A stretch of DNA of 46,917 bases from Nitrospirota bacterium. Its GTDB lineage: Bacteria; Nitrospirota; Thermodesulfovibrionia; UBA6902. Below, one piece after another: positions 34,035-42,842 of this stretch; position 1 is the first letter of the stretch, and each line of letters starts with the position of its first letter. The DNA is taken from assembly GCA_016234115.1 (NCBI GenBank), contig JACRHD010000001.1, positions 1 through 46,917 on the forward strand, in the 5' to 3' direction. Below the pieces are notes generated by a model. It was not told the origin of the DNA. It did no database searches and saw nothing but the letters and a program-made list of their open reading frames with translations. A program made the position numbers and the translations under genes.

Positions 34035-34063
34035 TTGAACTCGTATAACATACAGATTATAAA
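34035..34063 (+). promoter_or_regulatory. sigma-70 promoter of the octaheme nitrite reductase gene
   Basis: TTGAAC (34035-34040), a 17-base spacer and TATAAA (34058-34063) lie about 130 bases upstream of the ATG. The leader holds a GGTCGG/CCGACC hairpin at 34080-34099. Confidence 0.6.
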
Positions 34064-34194
34064 TTGATATTTTCAGGCGGGTCGGGTTTTAATCCGACCT
34101 CGATCAATCGGAGGTGATGCTTATTGAAAACGCATTGACCATTGTTTTCAAACGTTGACCAGAAGATCGTTATCAATCGTAAAGGAGATGCCGA

Positions 34195-35880
34195 ATGAAG
34201 AGAAAATCGTACATAACGGCTGCTGTTTTTTTTGCGTTCGTTCTTACAATCGGTGTTTATTATTCAATCGCGGACGCCCAATACGAAGGCGCGTCCGCAA
34301 AGAAGACTGCTCAGAAGGAAAAAGATGTAAAGGTCGCCACGTGCTACGGATGTCATTCACCAATCAAAGAGCTTCACACAATGGGCAAACACGCGAAGGT
34401 CAATTGTGTAAACTGCCACAGGGGACTTGACGCTCACCTAAAGGGGCCCGGTCCGGATACAAGACCCATGACGGACACATCCTGGGAGTCATGCGGGAAA
34501 TGTCATAAGGAACAATATGAGAGCTTCATGAAGGTGACCTGGCACAGACCGGCGCGCGATGAAAAGTCACAGCTTACCAATAGGGCGCCGAACCCCTTCT
34601 GGGACAAGCTCATGGCAGGGCACGGCTTTACGAAAGAACATAACCTTACGAGGAGCCATAACTGGATGCTGATCGACCATCTGGTTGTGGACAGGGCCTA
34701 CGGCGGGAGGTTCCAGGGAAAAAACGGCTGGCAGTATATACTTGAAAAAGGCGAGGCATGGGACGTACTGAAGGACAACTATCCTGACAACAACGAGCAT
34801 AAACCGTTTATGCCGCAGAGCGCCGCGGCGTCAAACCCTGTCTGCCTGCAGTGCAAGTCGCAGGACCATATCCTCGACTGGGCTTACATGGGCGACCCGG
34901 ACAAGGGCGCGAAATGGTCCAGGGCATCAAATGTTGTTGACCTGGCAAGGTCTCTTCCGCACGGTCTGAACTGTTTCCACTGTCATGATCCTCATGCCGC
35001 GAAACCTAGGATCGTGAGAGACGGCATGATCGAGGCCTTTTCAAGGCCTGAGGCTGACACTCTCTGGCACAAGGACCCGAAGAGGACCGGCATCAGGGTA
35101 ATCGAAATGGGCACAAGAGGATATACCAGGAAGATCGCCCTGTTAGACAAATATGACACGAGGATCCAGTGCGGGCAGTGCCATGTGGAATACAACTGCA
35201 ACCCCGGTTTCGACCCGAAGAACCCCGATACCTCGAAGTACTCGGTGACAATGGCGGACAGGAGGACCAACCACTTCCCTTACAAGGACGTATTTGAACT
35301 CTACGATCATTATATGAACAAGGTAAGTTTCCTCGATTTCAAACACTCCCTGACCGGCGGTCTTCTCTGGAAGGCGCAGCATCCCGAATCCGAGACATTT
35401 TACAATTCGAAACACGCAAAGGCCGGAGCAGGGTGCGACAGTTGTCATACGCCGAAAGTGAAAGACGCGAAGACAGGAAAGGTCTACACATCGCATTTCG
35501 CGGTGACCCCGAGGGTCCAGCTCAAAGAAACCTGTCTCAAGTGCCATCCGAAATGGACGGAAGAGCAGGCGAGGTACACCATCGATTCCATCAAGGCGCA
35601 TATAAAAGGGAAGATGAGGAAGGCGGAGTTCTGGCTTTCGTCCCTCATAGACAAGATAGTGGAAGGAAAGAAGGCGGGCCTCGACCCGGAGATAATAAAG
35701 AAGGCCCAGGACCAGCATCTGAGGGCCCATATATTATGGGAGTTCTGGACAGCAGAGAATTCGGACGGCTTCCACAACCCGGAGATGGCAAGAGAATCAC
35801 TTACAAAGTCCGTGGATGAATCGCAGAAAGGCATTAAAATAATTACCGACGCGCTGGCGGAAAAGACAGCGGCGAAATGA
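34195..35880 (+). CDS. octaheme cytochrome c nitrite reductase (ONR-type)
   Basis: This 561-residue exported protein (signal about 1-28, cleavage near ADAQ) has eight haem motifs. Seven are CxxCH at 50, 71, 100, 260, 326, 414 and 447, and one is CLQCK at 217-221. The fourth, CxxCK, is the lysine-ligated catalytic haem of nitrite reductases. CGQCHVEYNC (326-335) places Tyr333 and Cys335 as the Tyr-x-Cys pair that forms a thioether in the octaheme enzyme of Thioalkalivibrio. NHFPY follows with the catalytic His. The pentahaem NrfA would have only five motifs. It should reduce nitrite to ammonium (and sulfite in vitro) in the periplasm. AAAGGAGATGCC precedes the ATG. No nrfH or quinol partner adjoins, so its electron donor is unknown. 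Confidence 0.92.
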   Translation: MKRKSYITAAVFFAFVLTIGVYYSIADAQYEGASAKKTAQKEKDVKVATCYGCHSPIKELHTMGKHAKVNCVNCHRGLDAHLKGPGPDTRPMTDTSWESCGKCHKEQYESFMKVTWHRPARDEKSQLTNRAPNPFWDKLMAGHGFTKEHNLTRSHNWMLIDHLVVDRAYGGRFQGKNGWQYILEKGEAWDVLKDNYPDNNEHKPFMPQSAAASNPVCLQCKSQDHILDWAYMGDPDKGAKWSRASNVVDLARSLPHGLNCFHCHDPHAAKPRIVRDGMIEAFSRPEADTLWHKDPKRTGIRVIEMGTRGYTRKIALLDKYDTRIQCGQCHVEYNCNPGFDPKNPDTSKYSVTMADRRTNHFPYKDVFELYDHYMNKVSFLDFKHSLTGGLLWKAQHPESETFYNSKHAKAGAGCDSCHTPKVKDAKTGKVYTSHFAVTPRVQLKETCLKCHPKWTEEQARYTIDSIKAHIKGKMRKAEFWLSSLIDKIVEGKKAGLDPEIIKKAQDQHLRAHILWEFWTAENSDGFHNPEMARESLTKSVDESQKGIKIITDALAEKTAAK

Positions 35881-35897
35881 AGGCAACTAAGAAATAA

Positions 35898-35990
35898 CAG
35901 TAGACAGTAGCAAGTAGTTAAGTAGTTAAGGGCATCTCTTTAGAAGTTATTCTTCCTTAACTACTAACTACTTAGCTACTTACTACTTTT
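35898..35990. repeat. inverted 7-8 bp arrays after the nitrite reductase gene
   Basis: CAGTAGA, CAGTAGC, AAGTAGT and TAAGTAG units (from 35898) face CTTAACTACTAACTACTTAGC and TTACTAC units (35955-35990). The stem could form and it ends in CTTTTTGCTTTTT, so it may serve as the terminator. Confidence 0.6.
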
Positions 35991-36045
35991 TGCTTTTTCC
36001 TCACTATGGATTTTTCTTTTTTTATGTCATAAACTATTAACACTT

Positions 36046-36783
36046 ATGTTTGCTGTCGTACTGTTTTTATCTATTCTGCTGGTCCCATCGCTGGCCCATG
36101 CATGGGGGCCGCTTACGCATATTTACCTGGGATATCAGGTCCTGGAGGTCGGGGCCGCGTTGTTGCCCGTCGGTATATACCGCATCCTGAAGAAATACAA
36201 AAATGATTTCCTGTACGGCAACGTAAGCGCCGACATCATATTAGGCAGGAGATTCCAGGGGCATGATAAAAATACCCATGACTGGCATATAGCCTGGAAA
36301 ATACTCGACGCCGCAAAGACAGACAGGCAGAAGGCCTTCGCCTACGGCTACCTGACGCACCTTTGCGCCGATACTGTTGTGCATAATCTCAAAAAGAGCA
36401 GGATGCCTTTCGGCCACCCCATACTCGAAGTCAAGGCCGACAGCATAGTCGAGAAGAAATACCGCACAGCAATGATGAACCTCGACAAGATGATGCAGAA
36501 GAGGCACGACGTTTTCCTGGAAGACAACCTTGAGAGCCTCCTCTTTTCTTTCAAAACCAACAAGCGGATATTCAAGGGCGTCCTGATGCTGTCGAGGATA
36601 CCGAATTACGCCCCGTTGTCCAATTTCATCGACGACCGTTTCCCCTATGAAATCCCGGTCATCAGCATTTACAATTTCCGTCAGGAATCCCTGACGAGGA
36701 TGCTCGAGCTGCTGACCAATGGAAAGGAATCGGCAGTGCTGCTGGAACATCCGCTGGGCAGATTCAAGAGAAAAGCATCATAA
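36046..36783 (+). CDS. zinc-dependent phospholipase C-like protein
   Basis: This 245-residue exported protein has a signal peptide cleaved at about AHA-W20, leaving a mature N-terminus WGPLTHIYLG. In zinc phospholipases C the N-terminal Trp and nearby His bind zinc, and this arrangement is kept. THDWHIAWKIL and YGYLTHLCADTVVHN supply further His/Asp ligands. The C-terminal half is helical and not well matched. A membrane-lipid or phosphoester hydrolase is likely; the substrate is unknown. The start has no strong ribosome-binding site. Confidence 0.82.
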   Translation: MFAVVLFLSILLVPSLAHAWGPLTHIYLGYQVLEVGAALLPVGIYRILKKYKNDFLYGNVSADIILGRRFQGHDKNTHDWHIAWKILDAAKTDRQKAFAYGYLTHLCADTVVHNLKKSRMPFGHPILEVKADSIVEKKYRTAMMNLDKMMQKRHDVFLEDNLESLLFSFKTNKRIFKGVLMLSRIPNYAPLSNFIDDRFPYEIPVISIYNFRQESLTRMLELLTNGKESAVLLEHPLGRFKRKAS

Positions 36784-36815
36784 GCCATGCCCAATGTTTC
36801 GTGAGGGGTTCGAAG

Positions 36816-36872
36816 GTAGCGCCCTCATTTACTGGGGGCGGCTTTTTCGTCGGGGATAAACCCCGACGCTAC
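36816..36872. repeat. 57-bp cloverleaf-like repeat, copy B (inverted)
   Basis: This is the reverse complement of 33888-33944 with three mismatches. The two copies bracket the nitrite reductase and phospholipase genes. Confidence 0.92.
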
Positions 36873-36976
36873 AGAAATCTGTGTAACTCCGTGTATAGCT
36901 AAATAGGATTGAAAATCTGTAAACGGCATTGTTTTTTTGGGCGATTTTTGTTACGATTTACCTCGATTGAAAAATT

Positions 36977-37004
36977 ACAAATTTCAAATTTCAAATCTCA
37001 AATT
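36977..37004. repeat. four-unit 7-bp array upstream of scpB
   Basis: ACAAATT, TCAAATT, TCAAATC and TCAAATT run in register and end 8 bases before the scpB ATG, occupying the ribosome-binding region. Confidence 0.8.
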
Positions 37005-37012
37005 TACGTTCC

Positions 37013-37783
37013 ATGGAAGACAAAGAAGCCAAATCGATACTTGAAGCAGTCCTCTTTATATCCGGAGATCCGATATCGCCTGACTCACTCAGCAGTATTC
37101 TGGAGGTAGACAGGGGAGAGCTGGACAGGCTTGTAAAGGAGCTGGTCAATGATTATACGATAAACAATACGGGCCTTCTCGTGGCTGAAGTTGCCGGCGG
37201 CGTGCAGATGGTCACCAATCCCGCCTGCGCCCCCTGGATCAGGAAGCTCCTCGCTACCTCTGTGCCCGCGAAATTGTCCCAGCAGTCGTTGGAGACCCTC
37301 GCCATCATTGCGTACAAACAGCCGATCATCAAGGCCGAGATCGAGGCCATCAGGGGCGTGAATTCAGACGGGGTAGTCAAAACACTCCTCGACAGGAAAC
37401 TGGTTAAAATCCTTGGCAGGAAGGAAGTCCCCGGCAGGCCGCTTATGTACGGCACGACAAAGGAGTTTCTCCAGCACTTCGGCTTAAAAGACCTCTCCGA
37501 GCTGCCGACACTGAAAGAGTTCCAGGAGTTTGAAACCCCCGAGGCGCCTGAGCAGGTCCCTTCTGAACAGGAGATGCCGGAATACGCCGGGACAGATCAG
37601 CAGCCGGCGGAGGAGTCTGTCGAAACTTCACAGGATGAAGTCCATGCCGAGGATGAAGGTGAAGCCGCAATTACTGAAAATGCAGACCCGGCAGAGGAAG
37701 AAACAATTGAGGATTCTGTTCACAGGGAAAATGATGATTCTGGTGAACACGATGAAGAAGAGCGTTCAGGGCAGTTGCCGTAA
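37013..37783 (+). CDS. scpB: chromosome segregation and condensation protein ScpB
   Basis: ScpB binds ScpA as part of the SMC complex that compacts chromosomes. The 256-residue protein has the two winged-helix domains (SILEAVLFISGDPISPDSLS; SQQSLETLAIIAYKQPIIKA, EIEAIRGVNSDGVVKTLLDR) and RPLMYGTTKEFLQHFGL. The family usually ends near here. An acidic tail of about 85 residues (from about 172) follows, rich in Glu. Its last 25 residues are duplicated at 42870-42940. A heptamer array replaces the usual ribosome-binding site. scpA is not in the window. Confidence 0.93.
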   Translation: MEDKEAKSILEAVLFISGDPISPDSLSSILEVDRGELDRLVKELVNDYTINNTGLLVAEVAGGVQMVTNPACAPWIRKLLATSVPAKLSQQSLETLAIIAYKQPIIKAEIEAIRGVNSDGVVKTLLDRKLVKILGRKEVPGRPLMYGTTKEFLQHFGLKDLSELPTLKEFQEFETPEAPEQVPSEQEMPEYAGTDQQPAEESVETSQDEVHAEDEGEAAITENADPAEEETIEDSVHRENDDSGEHDEEERSGQLP

Positions 37784-37831
37784 GAGGGAGAAGGCTCACG
37801 GAATGACACGTGACACTATTTTCGTCCATTC

Positions 37832-38554
37832 TTATGGTTCCGTGTTTTCCTGGTCTATAGGCCGTTTCGTCAGCTCCCTGATTGCATTTACAGCCTGACG
37901 GCACTTCTCTAACTCCAGCATCAGATCAGGCATCTGAATTAATAGCTCGGGATGCTGTTCAATAAGCTCTTCGAGATGTGCCAGCGCCCGGGGGTCTGAT
38001 GCGTTTGATCTGGTCGCTCTGACAAAGTTCTCCGCTGCGGCCTTAAAATCTCCCAGTCCCGCGCGCGATACCCCAAGATTTTTGTAAGCATTGTGGCGGG
38101 CAGGATTGATCTCTATAGCGGCCCGGCAGTATTTTTCAGCCTCTTTATATCTGCCTGACTGGTTTAGGCAATAACCAAGGTTATTGTTGATTAAATACCA
38201 ATCGTAGGCAGCACCTGTTTTCATAGAGAGCGCCTGTGAATAGAATTTTATTGCATTTTCAAAGTCATTCATTTTTTCCATAAGCTGACCCATGGAAAGA
38301 TAACATCGAACCTTGATTTCCGGATCATCGGATATATCAGAAAGTTTCCTTATGTATACCAATGCTTGCACCGGTTGGCCGGAATCCCAATAACACCCCG
38401 CCAATTCCCATAAAGCATCCTGATAGACGGCTTCAAGCCGGGTAAATTCCAGAAGAAGTTTTCTCTCTTCTTCCTCATGTGAGGGCACATTTCCTATTTT
38501 TCTTTTTCGCAAGCGGAAGGCAAAGCCCTCAGGAATATTTAAATCTTCCAACAT
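37832..38554 (-). CDS. TPR-repeat protein
   Basis: This 240-residue protein has several tetratricopeptide-like repeats, for example LWELAGCYWDSGQPVQALVY, CYLSMGQLMEKMNDFENAIK, NNNLGYCLNQSGRYKEAEKY and AYKNLGVSRAGLGDFKAAAE. TPRs mediate protein-protein contact, and no catalytic domain is present. Neither a signal peptide nor a membrane anchor is seen. It lies 18 bases downstream of the ParE-like toxin gene on the same strand, and may be co-transcribed with the toxin-antitoxin pair. Confidence 0.85.
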   Translation of the reverse strand: MLEDLNIPEGFAFRLRKRKIGNVPSHEEEERKLLLEFTRLEAVYQDALWELAGCYWDSGQPVQALVYIRKLSDISDDPEIKVRCYLSMGQLMEKMNDFENAIKFYSQALSMKTGAAYDWYLINNNLGYCLNQSGRYKEAEKYCRAAIEINPARHNAYKNLGVSRAGLGDFKAAAENFVRATRSNASDPRALAHLEELIEQHPELLIQMPDLMLELEKCRQAVNAIRELTKRPIDQENTEP

Positions 38555-38572
38555 ATTATATTATCTTCATAA

Positions 38573-38884
38573 TTACATTGATGTTTTTTGTTCAAGTAAC
38601 CTGTCGATCCAATATCGAGGTTCTCTGTGCAAATGAGCAACTGCAACAATGATGACCGTGCCGGAATCAATACCATATATGATCCCATACGGAAAGCGTG
38701 AAAGGAGACAACGCCTTATATCTTGTTCGATTTCCGCACTTGATAGAGGGAATGTCACTATTCTTCTGATAGACCGGTCAACCTCATCCAGGAATTGTGT
38801 CCCGAGTCCAAACGACTGGGAATTATACCAGACGACCGCATCATCAACTTCTAATTGCGCAGGCTTTAAGAAGCGGACTTTCAT
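38573..38884 (-). CDS. ParE/RelE-family toxin
   Basis: This 103-residue protein matches ParE-like toxins: VRFLKPAQLEVDDAVVWYNS, GLGTQFLDEVDRSIRRIVTF then RCLLSRFPYGIIYGID and VIIVAVAHLHREPRYW. Members act on gyrase or ribosome-bound mRNA, and which applies cannot be seen. The start overlaps the antitoxin gene by 4 bases, antitoxin first. Confidence 0.9.
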   Translation of the reverse strand: MKVRFLKPAQLEVDDAVVWYNSQSFGLGTQFLDEVDRSIRRIVTFPLSSAEIEQDIRRCLLSRFPYGIIYGIDSGTVIIVAVAHLHREPRYWIDRLLEQKTSM

Positions 38885-39102
38885 TTAGCGCGATACTTCT
38901 CCATTACCTGTTCATAGGGTACTGTTTCCAGTTTACCTGCTTTATAAGCCTGCCAACGTTTACGCGCTTCGTCCGCCCAGATGCTGTCAATTTCCGGATC
39001 CGGCTTGTCAAGCTGCATTAAGATAGAATCTACCAACTCGATCTTGTCGGTGTCCGGTAAAGATTTGATTTTTTCTGCAAGCTCGTTACTTATTGTTCTC
39101 AT
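38881..39102 (-). CDS. addiction-module antitoxin
   Basis: This 73-residue protein matches the putative addiction-module antitoxin family: KIKSLPDTDKIELVDSILMQ followed by LDKPDPEIDSIWADEARKRW and QAYKAGKLETVPYEQVM. It should neutralise the ParE-like protein. AAAGGAGACAACATC precedes the ATG. The short space from 39103 to 39156 separates it from the helicase gene. Confidence 0.88.
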   Translation of the reverse strand: MRTISNELAEKIKSLPDTDKIELVDSILMQLDKPDPEIDSIWADEARKRWQAYKAGKLETVPYEQVMEKYRAK

Positions 39103-39156
39103 GATGTTGTCTCCTTTCTTCTATATTTTACAGATTATTTGTTCCGAATGCCGCCC

Positions 39157-42100
39157 CTATTTACTTTTGCAATTGAAACATACATTATCGCCTGGAATCG
39201 CCGGTAAACCACAACTGCATCTTCGTAACCTCGGCCCGGTTGTTGTTATAGGAAGGAATATCCGAGCGGTTGTCCCCTGTGCAGGTTCATCAATTGCTTC
39301 AAATAATTCCTCAGTAATTCTATGCCAGACTTGAACTTTATTTATGCATTCATCGATATCGTCTCTCACTTCATAAACCCAAAATCTTATCACATCCCAG
39401 CCTAACTCAATCAATCGCATATTTCTGATCTGGTCACGTCTGCATAACTCGCCATCCCAGCTTCTATGATATTTTTCTCCATCGACTTCAATATCTAACT
39501 TTCTTTTGTCCTGGAATAAGGCCAGATCCAGGGCATATTGTTCGACCTGATACTGAGGCATCGTCCTAATACCCTTTTTGTATAACTCAATATACAATAT
39601 CTTTTCCCACTCGGAAACAACAGCAGACGATGAGACAGGTGGATATATAGGTCCGTAATCTTTTTCTTCAGCTTCACTGACAATATCTTCAGGCTTAAGT
39701 TGATTAACATATTTCACAAATCGCTCCATATATTTAACCCCACAGGAGCTACAAGCGCTTTTGTCACCGACCACGATTAAAGCTGCCCTTGCCCGCGTTA
39801 TGGCAACATTGAATAAATTCCCGGTTCTTGCAAGAAATAGTTTAGAGCCCTCTCTTATGCCGGACGAAACCACAGGCGAAAATATCATTATGTCTCTTTC
39901 ATCGCCCTGAAATCTATTGATTGTGTTAACTAAAAAAGCGCGTCTAATAAGTTGTTCAGACAGCGTTTGATCCATATTCACTAAGTCTCTGATTCTATTT
40001 ACCTGTGGTATGAAAGGAGTGACCACCCCGATAGTTCCTTCATAATTTGTATTTATCAATCTTCTTAATTCATTAACAACAGCATCTGCTTCTGTTGGAT
40101 TTATGGAGCTTCCGGTGCTTGGACTTATAACATTACCTGTAATATCTATCCATCTGACAGCCGGCTCGGCCGGGATGCGCTTCAGCCGTTCATATTTAGT
40201 TGCAATTCTCAAACTGCCATCATAAAACTCCTTGTTTGAGAAATTAATAATATCGGCATGAGAGCGATGATGATCTCTCAAAACAACAATATCGGCTGAA
40301 GAACAAATGCCCTGACTCGTAGCCAATCCAAACAATGAATTTCCGGTATAACTCCAGCTTAAGAAGTCCTCATGAAGACCATATTTTTCGAGAAGTTGAA
40401 TGTCCTGATGTGTGTCAATAGAGCAGATATGCGTCAACTGTTTGCTGTCCCCAATAATTACTGCCCTTTTGGCTCTGTACAATAACGGCAAAGCTGACGC
40501 TATATCGCACTGACTCGCTTCATCTATAATGACCAAGTCAAAAAAGTTTGGCTCAAATGGTACCCTTCCTTTAACGGACAATGACGTTATGGCCCAACAT
40601 GAAAGAATGTTTGTCACTTTTTTCTGTAATTTATCAAACTGATTCCGGATATTTTGGCCAGGGTATCTATTCTCTGCTCTTGCCGTAACCATAATATTTA
40701 ACAGCGCGGTGTAATCACCTATTGCCTTACGCTGGTCTTTGGTCAGCCTGTCAGGCAAAAGACGGAGCCATGTTTCCCATAGCTCCTGTGAGTTGTCTGC
40801 TAATTCGTCCTCAATAGCTTTTGCTTCCTTTGATAATTGAAATAAGCTTTTGTGATCTTGCAGCTCTTTGAGTGACTTGAAATAGGTCGATATAGCAATT
40901 GCTTTCTGGAGACGATCATTGAGTTGATTAAGAATCGTGTAATAAGCGCCCAGTGAATTTTCGGATATGGCAACCTCCGTATCCTTAAGTTTAAAAGAAA
41001 AAATGTATTTCCTTAGATTTTCATAGGAAGAAGATGCCTTCTTACATCGGAAGCTTTTGAAAATAAACCATAGCAAACGCACAAAAAGAGGTTGTTTATT
41101 TTTATCGGAAGATTCAAGCGCTTTTGAAAATCCCTTTATGAGGGCTTCTATATTCTGAAATACTTTTTCATCCCAATTCCTAATCTGTGCAAATAACTCT
41201 TCCCCAAATAATTCTCTCAATTTCTCTACGTCTTGTTCAAGTTTGTCGGTGATATTCCTGATTCTCAAAAAGTTATCCTGCGAGTGTCTTATCTCTTCCA
41301 TTCTTTTTACAAGTTCATTATGCTTCTGTTTCAAAGTTTCATATTGATCTTTGTTCGCTTTTGATGAACTTGACGAAAGAAGTCCTGATAAGTATTGGGC
41401 CAATTCGGCCTGCAGCTCATTACTGCCTAAGCGTAACATTACCGGCTTTGAAGTAAGACCGTTTACTCTTTCTCCTACAACATCAACGGCTTTATTATTC
41501 TTGCTTGCAAACAGCACTGTTTGTCCTTGATAAACTGCATTAATAATTATGCTCGTCACCACCTGGCTTTTCCCTGTGCCTGGCGGCCCTGTCACGACTG
41601 TTAAGGAAGACTGCAGAGCCTTTCTGACAGCTTCTCTTTGTTCATCATTTAATGGCAATGGTTCTATTAACGGTATATTTTTCTGTTCGGGTGCGGGAAA
41701 TTCTCGGGGGATCAAGTGACCTAATGCGCTTGATTTATATCTTTCAACACTTAATTGCTTGAAATCGGTCAGCTCTTTTTCCAACCCTTGTGTAAATTTT
41801 GACCGTTCAGAGAAAAATATCGCTGCAGCATTATATATCCCCTGCGTTTTGGCGTCATTTAATTTCATTGTAGTGAGGTTATCAGGCATTATCGTTTCAA
41901 CCCATCGCCATTGGGGACGTATCTGTTGCAGGCGAATTGCGATTTCATCGAAATCCGGCTGGTCTTCCAGAGGATTATTCAATCCAAGTTCATCTGATAT
42001 AATCATTATTTCTTCAAGCAATACATTCTTTTTTAAACCGGATACATTTTCTAATGCTGTAAAGTTAAATCTTGGCACTTCATCTATTAAAAACGGCGTC

Positions 42101-42663
42101 CCTCCATATAAAAACGATGGGGTATCAAAAGGAATGAGCATAAGCGGGTCAACAAAGAAAGTCGAACCCGATCTGGCTTTTCGTAAATAAATGGGATAGC
42201 CAAGCTGTAAAACGAGCCGATGTTTATCTTGACGAACTTTATTGATTGCTCTCTTGCAGTTGTCTGATGAATATAGATTTGTTATGTCATCTAAAAGCTG
42301 CGGCAAAGCTGTTAGTTGTCCATAATCCAGGGGTTCATATTTACTGGAAGCAAAAGCCCACAGTTCAGTGTCCATATCCCGCGACAGGCAGTCTAAATAA
42401 TAGGACGATAGTCTTGATAATGGTGTGTCAGCATATTTCTTTGTTTCCCTCGGTTGTTGCGATGGTATCTCACCCGTACTTAAACTCCAATAATATTCTT
42501 TGTCCTGATAAACTTTTCCCTTTAATTGATAATAAAGAATTTTATTTACTGATCGAACATCGATGTTATCACTGAACTTCTCATTAATCTTAAACGCAAT
42601 CTCTTTTGCTTTTAATTTCCCTTGATCTTTTAGAATGGCGATTATTCTATCTTCAATTTCCAT
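39157..42663 (-). CDS. winged-helix / SF1 helicase / Vsr-like nuclease / zinc-ribbon fusion, candidate defence protein
   Basis: This 1168-residue protein combines four parts. A winged helix (about 1-62) has EDRIIAILKDQGKLKAKEIA. An SF1 UPF1/DNA2-like helicase (about 335-965) has Walker A GPPGTGKS (359-366), DEASQ (714-718), GDSKQL (738-743), RDHHRSH (796-802), NTINRFQGDERD (913-924) and NVAITRAR (952-959), with a coiled-coil insertion about 430-620. A Vsr/DUF559-like nuclease (about 1018-1112) has E1020, D1046, E1059-x-D1061 and RRDQIRNMRLIELGWDVIRF. A zinc ribbon closes (C1149, C1151, C1162, C1165). Single-protein helicase-Vsr fusions are known or suspected antiphage systems. This domain set is close to Hhe-type proteins but without an obvious DUF4011. 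It is AT-richer than its neighbours. No ribosome-binding site precedes the ATG. Confidence 0.88.
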   Translation of the reverse strand: MEIEDRIIAILKDQGKLKAKEIAFKINEKFSDNIDVRSVNKILYYQLKGKVYQDKEYYWSLSTGEIPSQQPRETKKYADTPLSRLSSYYLDCLSRDMDTELWAFASSKYEPLDYGQLTALPQLLDDITNLYSSDNCKRAINKVRQDKHRLVLQLGYPIYLRKARSGSTFFVDPLMLIPFDTPSFLYGGTPFLIDEVPRFNFTALENVSGLKKNVLLEEIMIISDELGLNNPLEDQPDFDEIAIRLQQIRPQWRWVETIMPDNLTTMKLNDAKTQGIYNAAAIFFSERSKFTQGLEKELTDFKQLSVERYKSSALGHLIPREFPAPEQKNIPLIEPLPLNDEQREAVRKALQSSLTVVTGPPGTGKSQVVTSIIINAVYQGQTVLFASKNNKAVDVVGERVNGLTSKPVMLRLGSNELQAELAQYLSGLLSSSSSKANKDQYETLKQKHNELVKRMEEIRHSQDNFLRIRNITDKLEQDVEKLRELFGEELFAQIRNWDEKVFQNIEALIKGFSKALESSDKNKQPLFVRLLWFIFKSFRCKKASSSYENLRKYIFSFKLKDTEVAISENSLGAYYTILNQLNDRLQKAIAISTYFKSLKELQDHKSLFQLSKEAKAIEDELADNSQELWETWLRLLPDRLTKDQRKAIGDYTALLNIMVTARAENRYPGQNIRNQFDKLQKKVTNILSCWAITSLSVKGRVPFEPNFFDLVIIDEASQCDIASALPLLYRAKRAVIIGDSKQLTHICSIDTHQDIQLLEKYGLHEDFLSWSYTGNSLFGLATSQGICSSADIVVLRDHHRSHADIINFSNKEFYDGSLRIATKYERLKRIPAEPAVRWIDITGNVISPSTGSSINPTEADAVVNELRRLINTNYEGTIGVVTPFIPQVNRIRDLVNMDQTLSEQLIRRAFLVNTINRFQGDERDIMIFSPVVSSGIREGSKLFLARTGNLFNVAITRARAALIVVGDKSACSSCGVKYMERFVKYVNQLKPEDIVSEAEEKDYGPIYPPVSSSAVVSEWEKILYIELYKKGIRTMPQYQVEQYALDLALFQDKRKLDIEVDGEKYHRSWDGELCRRDQIRNMRLIELGWDVIRFWVYEVRDDIDECINKVQVWHRITEELFEAIDEPAQGTTARIFLPITTTGPRLRRCSCGLPAIPGDNVCFNCKSK

Positions 42664-42692
42664 GATAGTTGCATTTTAACAAAGGAAGTTCG

Positions 42693-42842
42693 ATGCCCCC
42701 TCCAAATTCCAACTTTTCAACAAATCCGGCATCCGGCGGGATAAATATTGAATTCTGCGCCGCCCGGTACAACGGGGACTCAAATCCCTCTTACTATGAC
42801 GATATCATAAGCAACGATGGCAGTAAATACAAGGAAATTTAG
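42693..42842 (+). CDS. 49-codon frame divergent from the helicase gene
   Basis: It encodes MPPPNSNFSTNPASGGINIE and later FCAARYNGDSNPSYYDDIIS. AAAGGAAG lies 4 bases before the ATG, so translation is possible. I recognise no family, and the Tyr/Asn-rich composition suggests a fragment of a larger protein. Just after its stop begins the scpB-tail copy in another frame. Confidence 0.3.
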   Translation: MPPPNSNFSTNPASGGINIEFCAARYNGDSNPSYYDDIISNDGSKYKEI

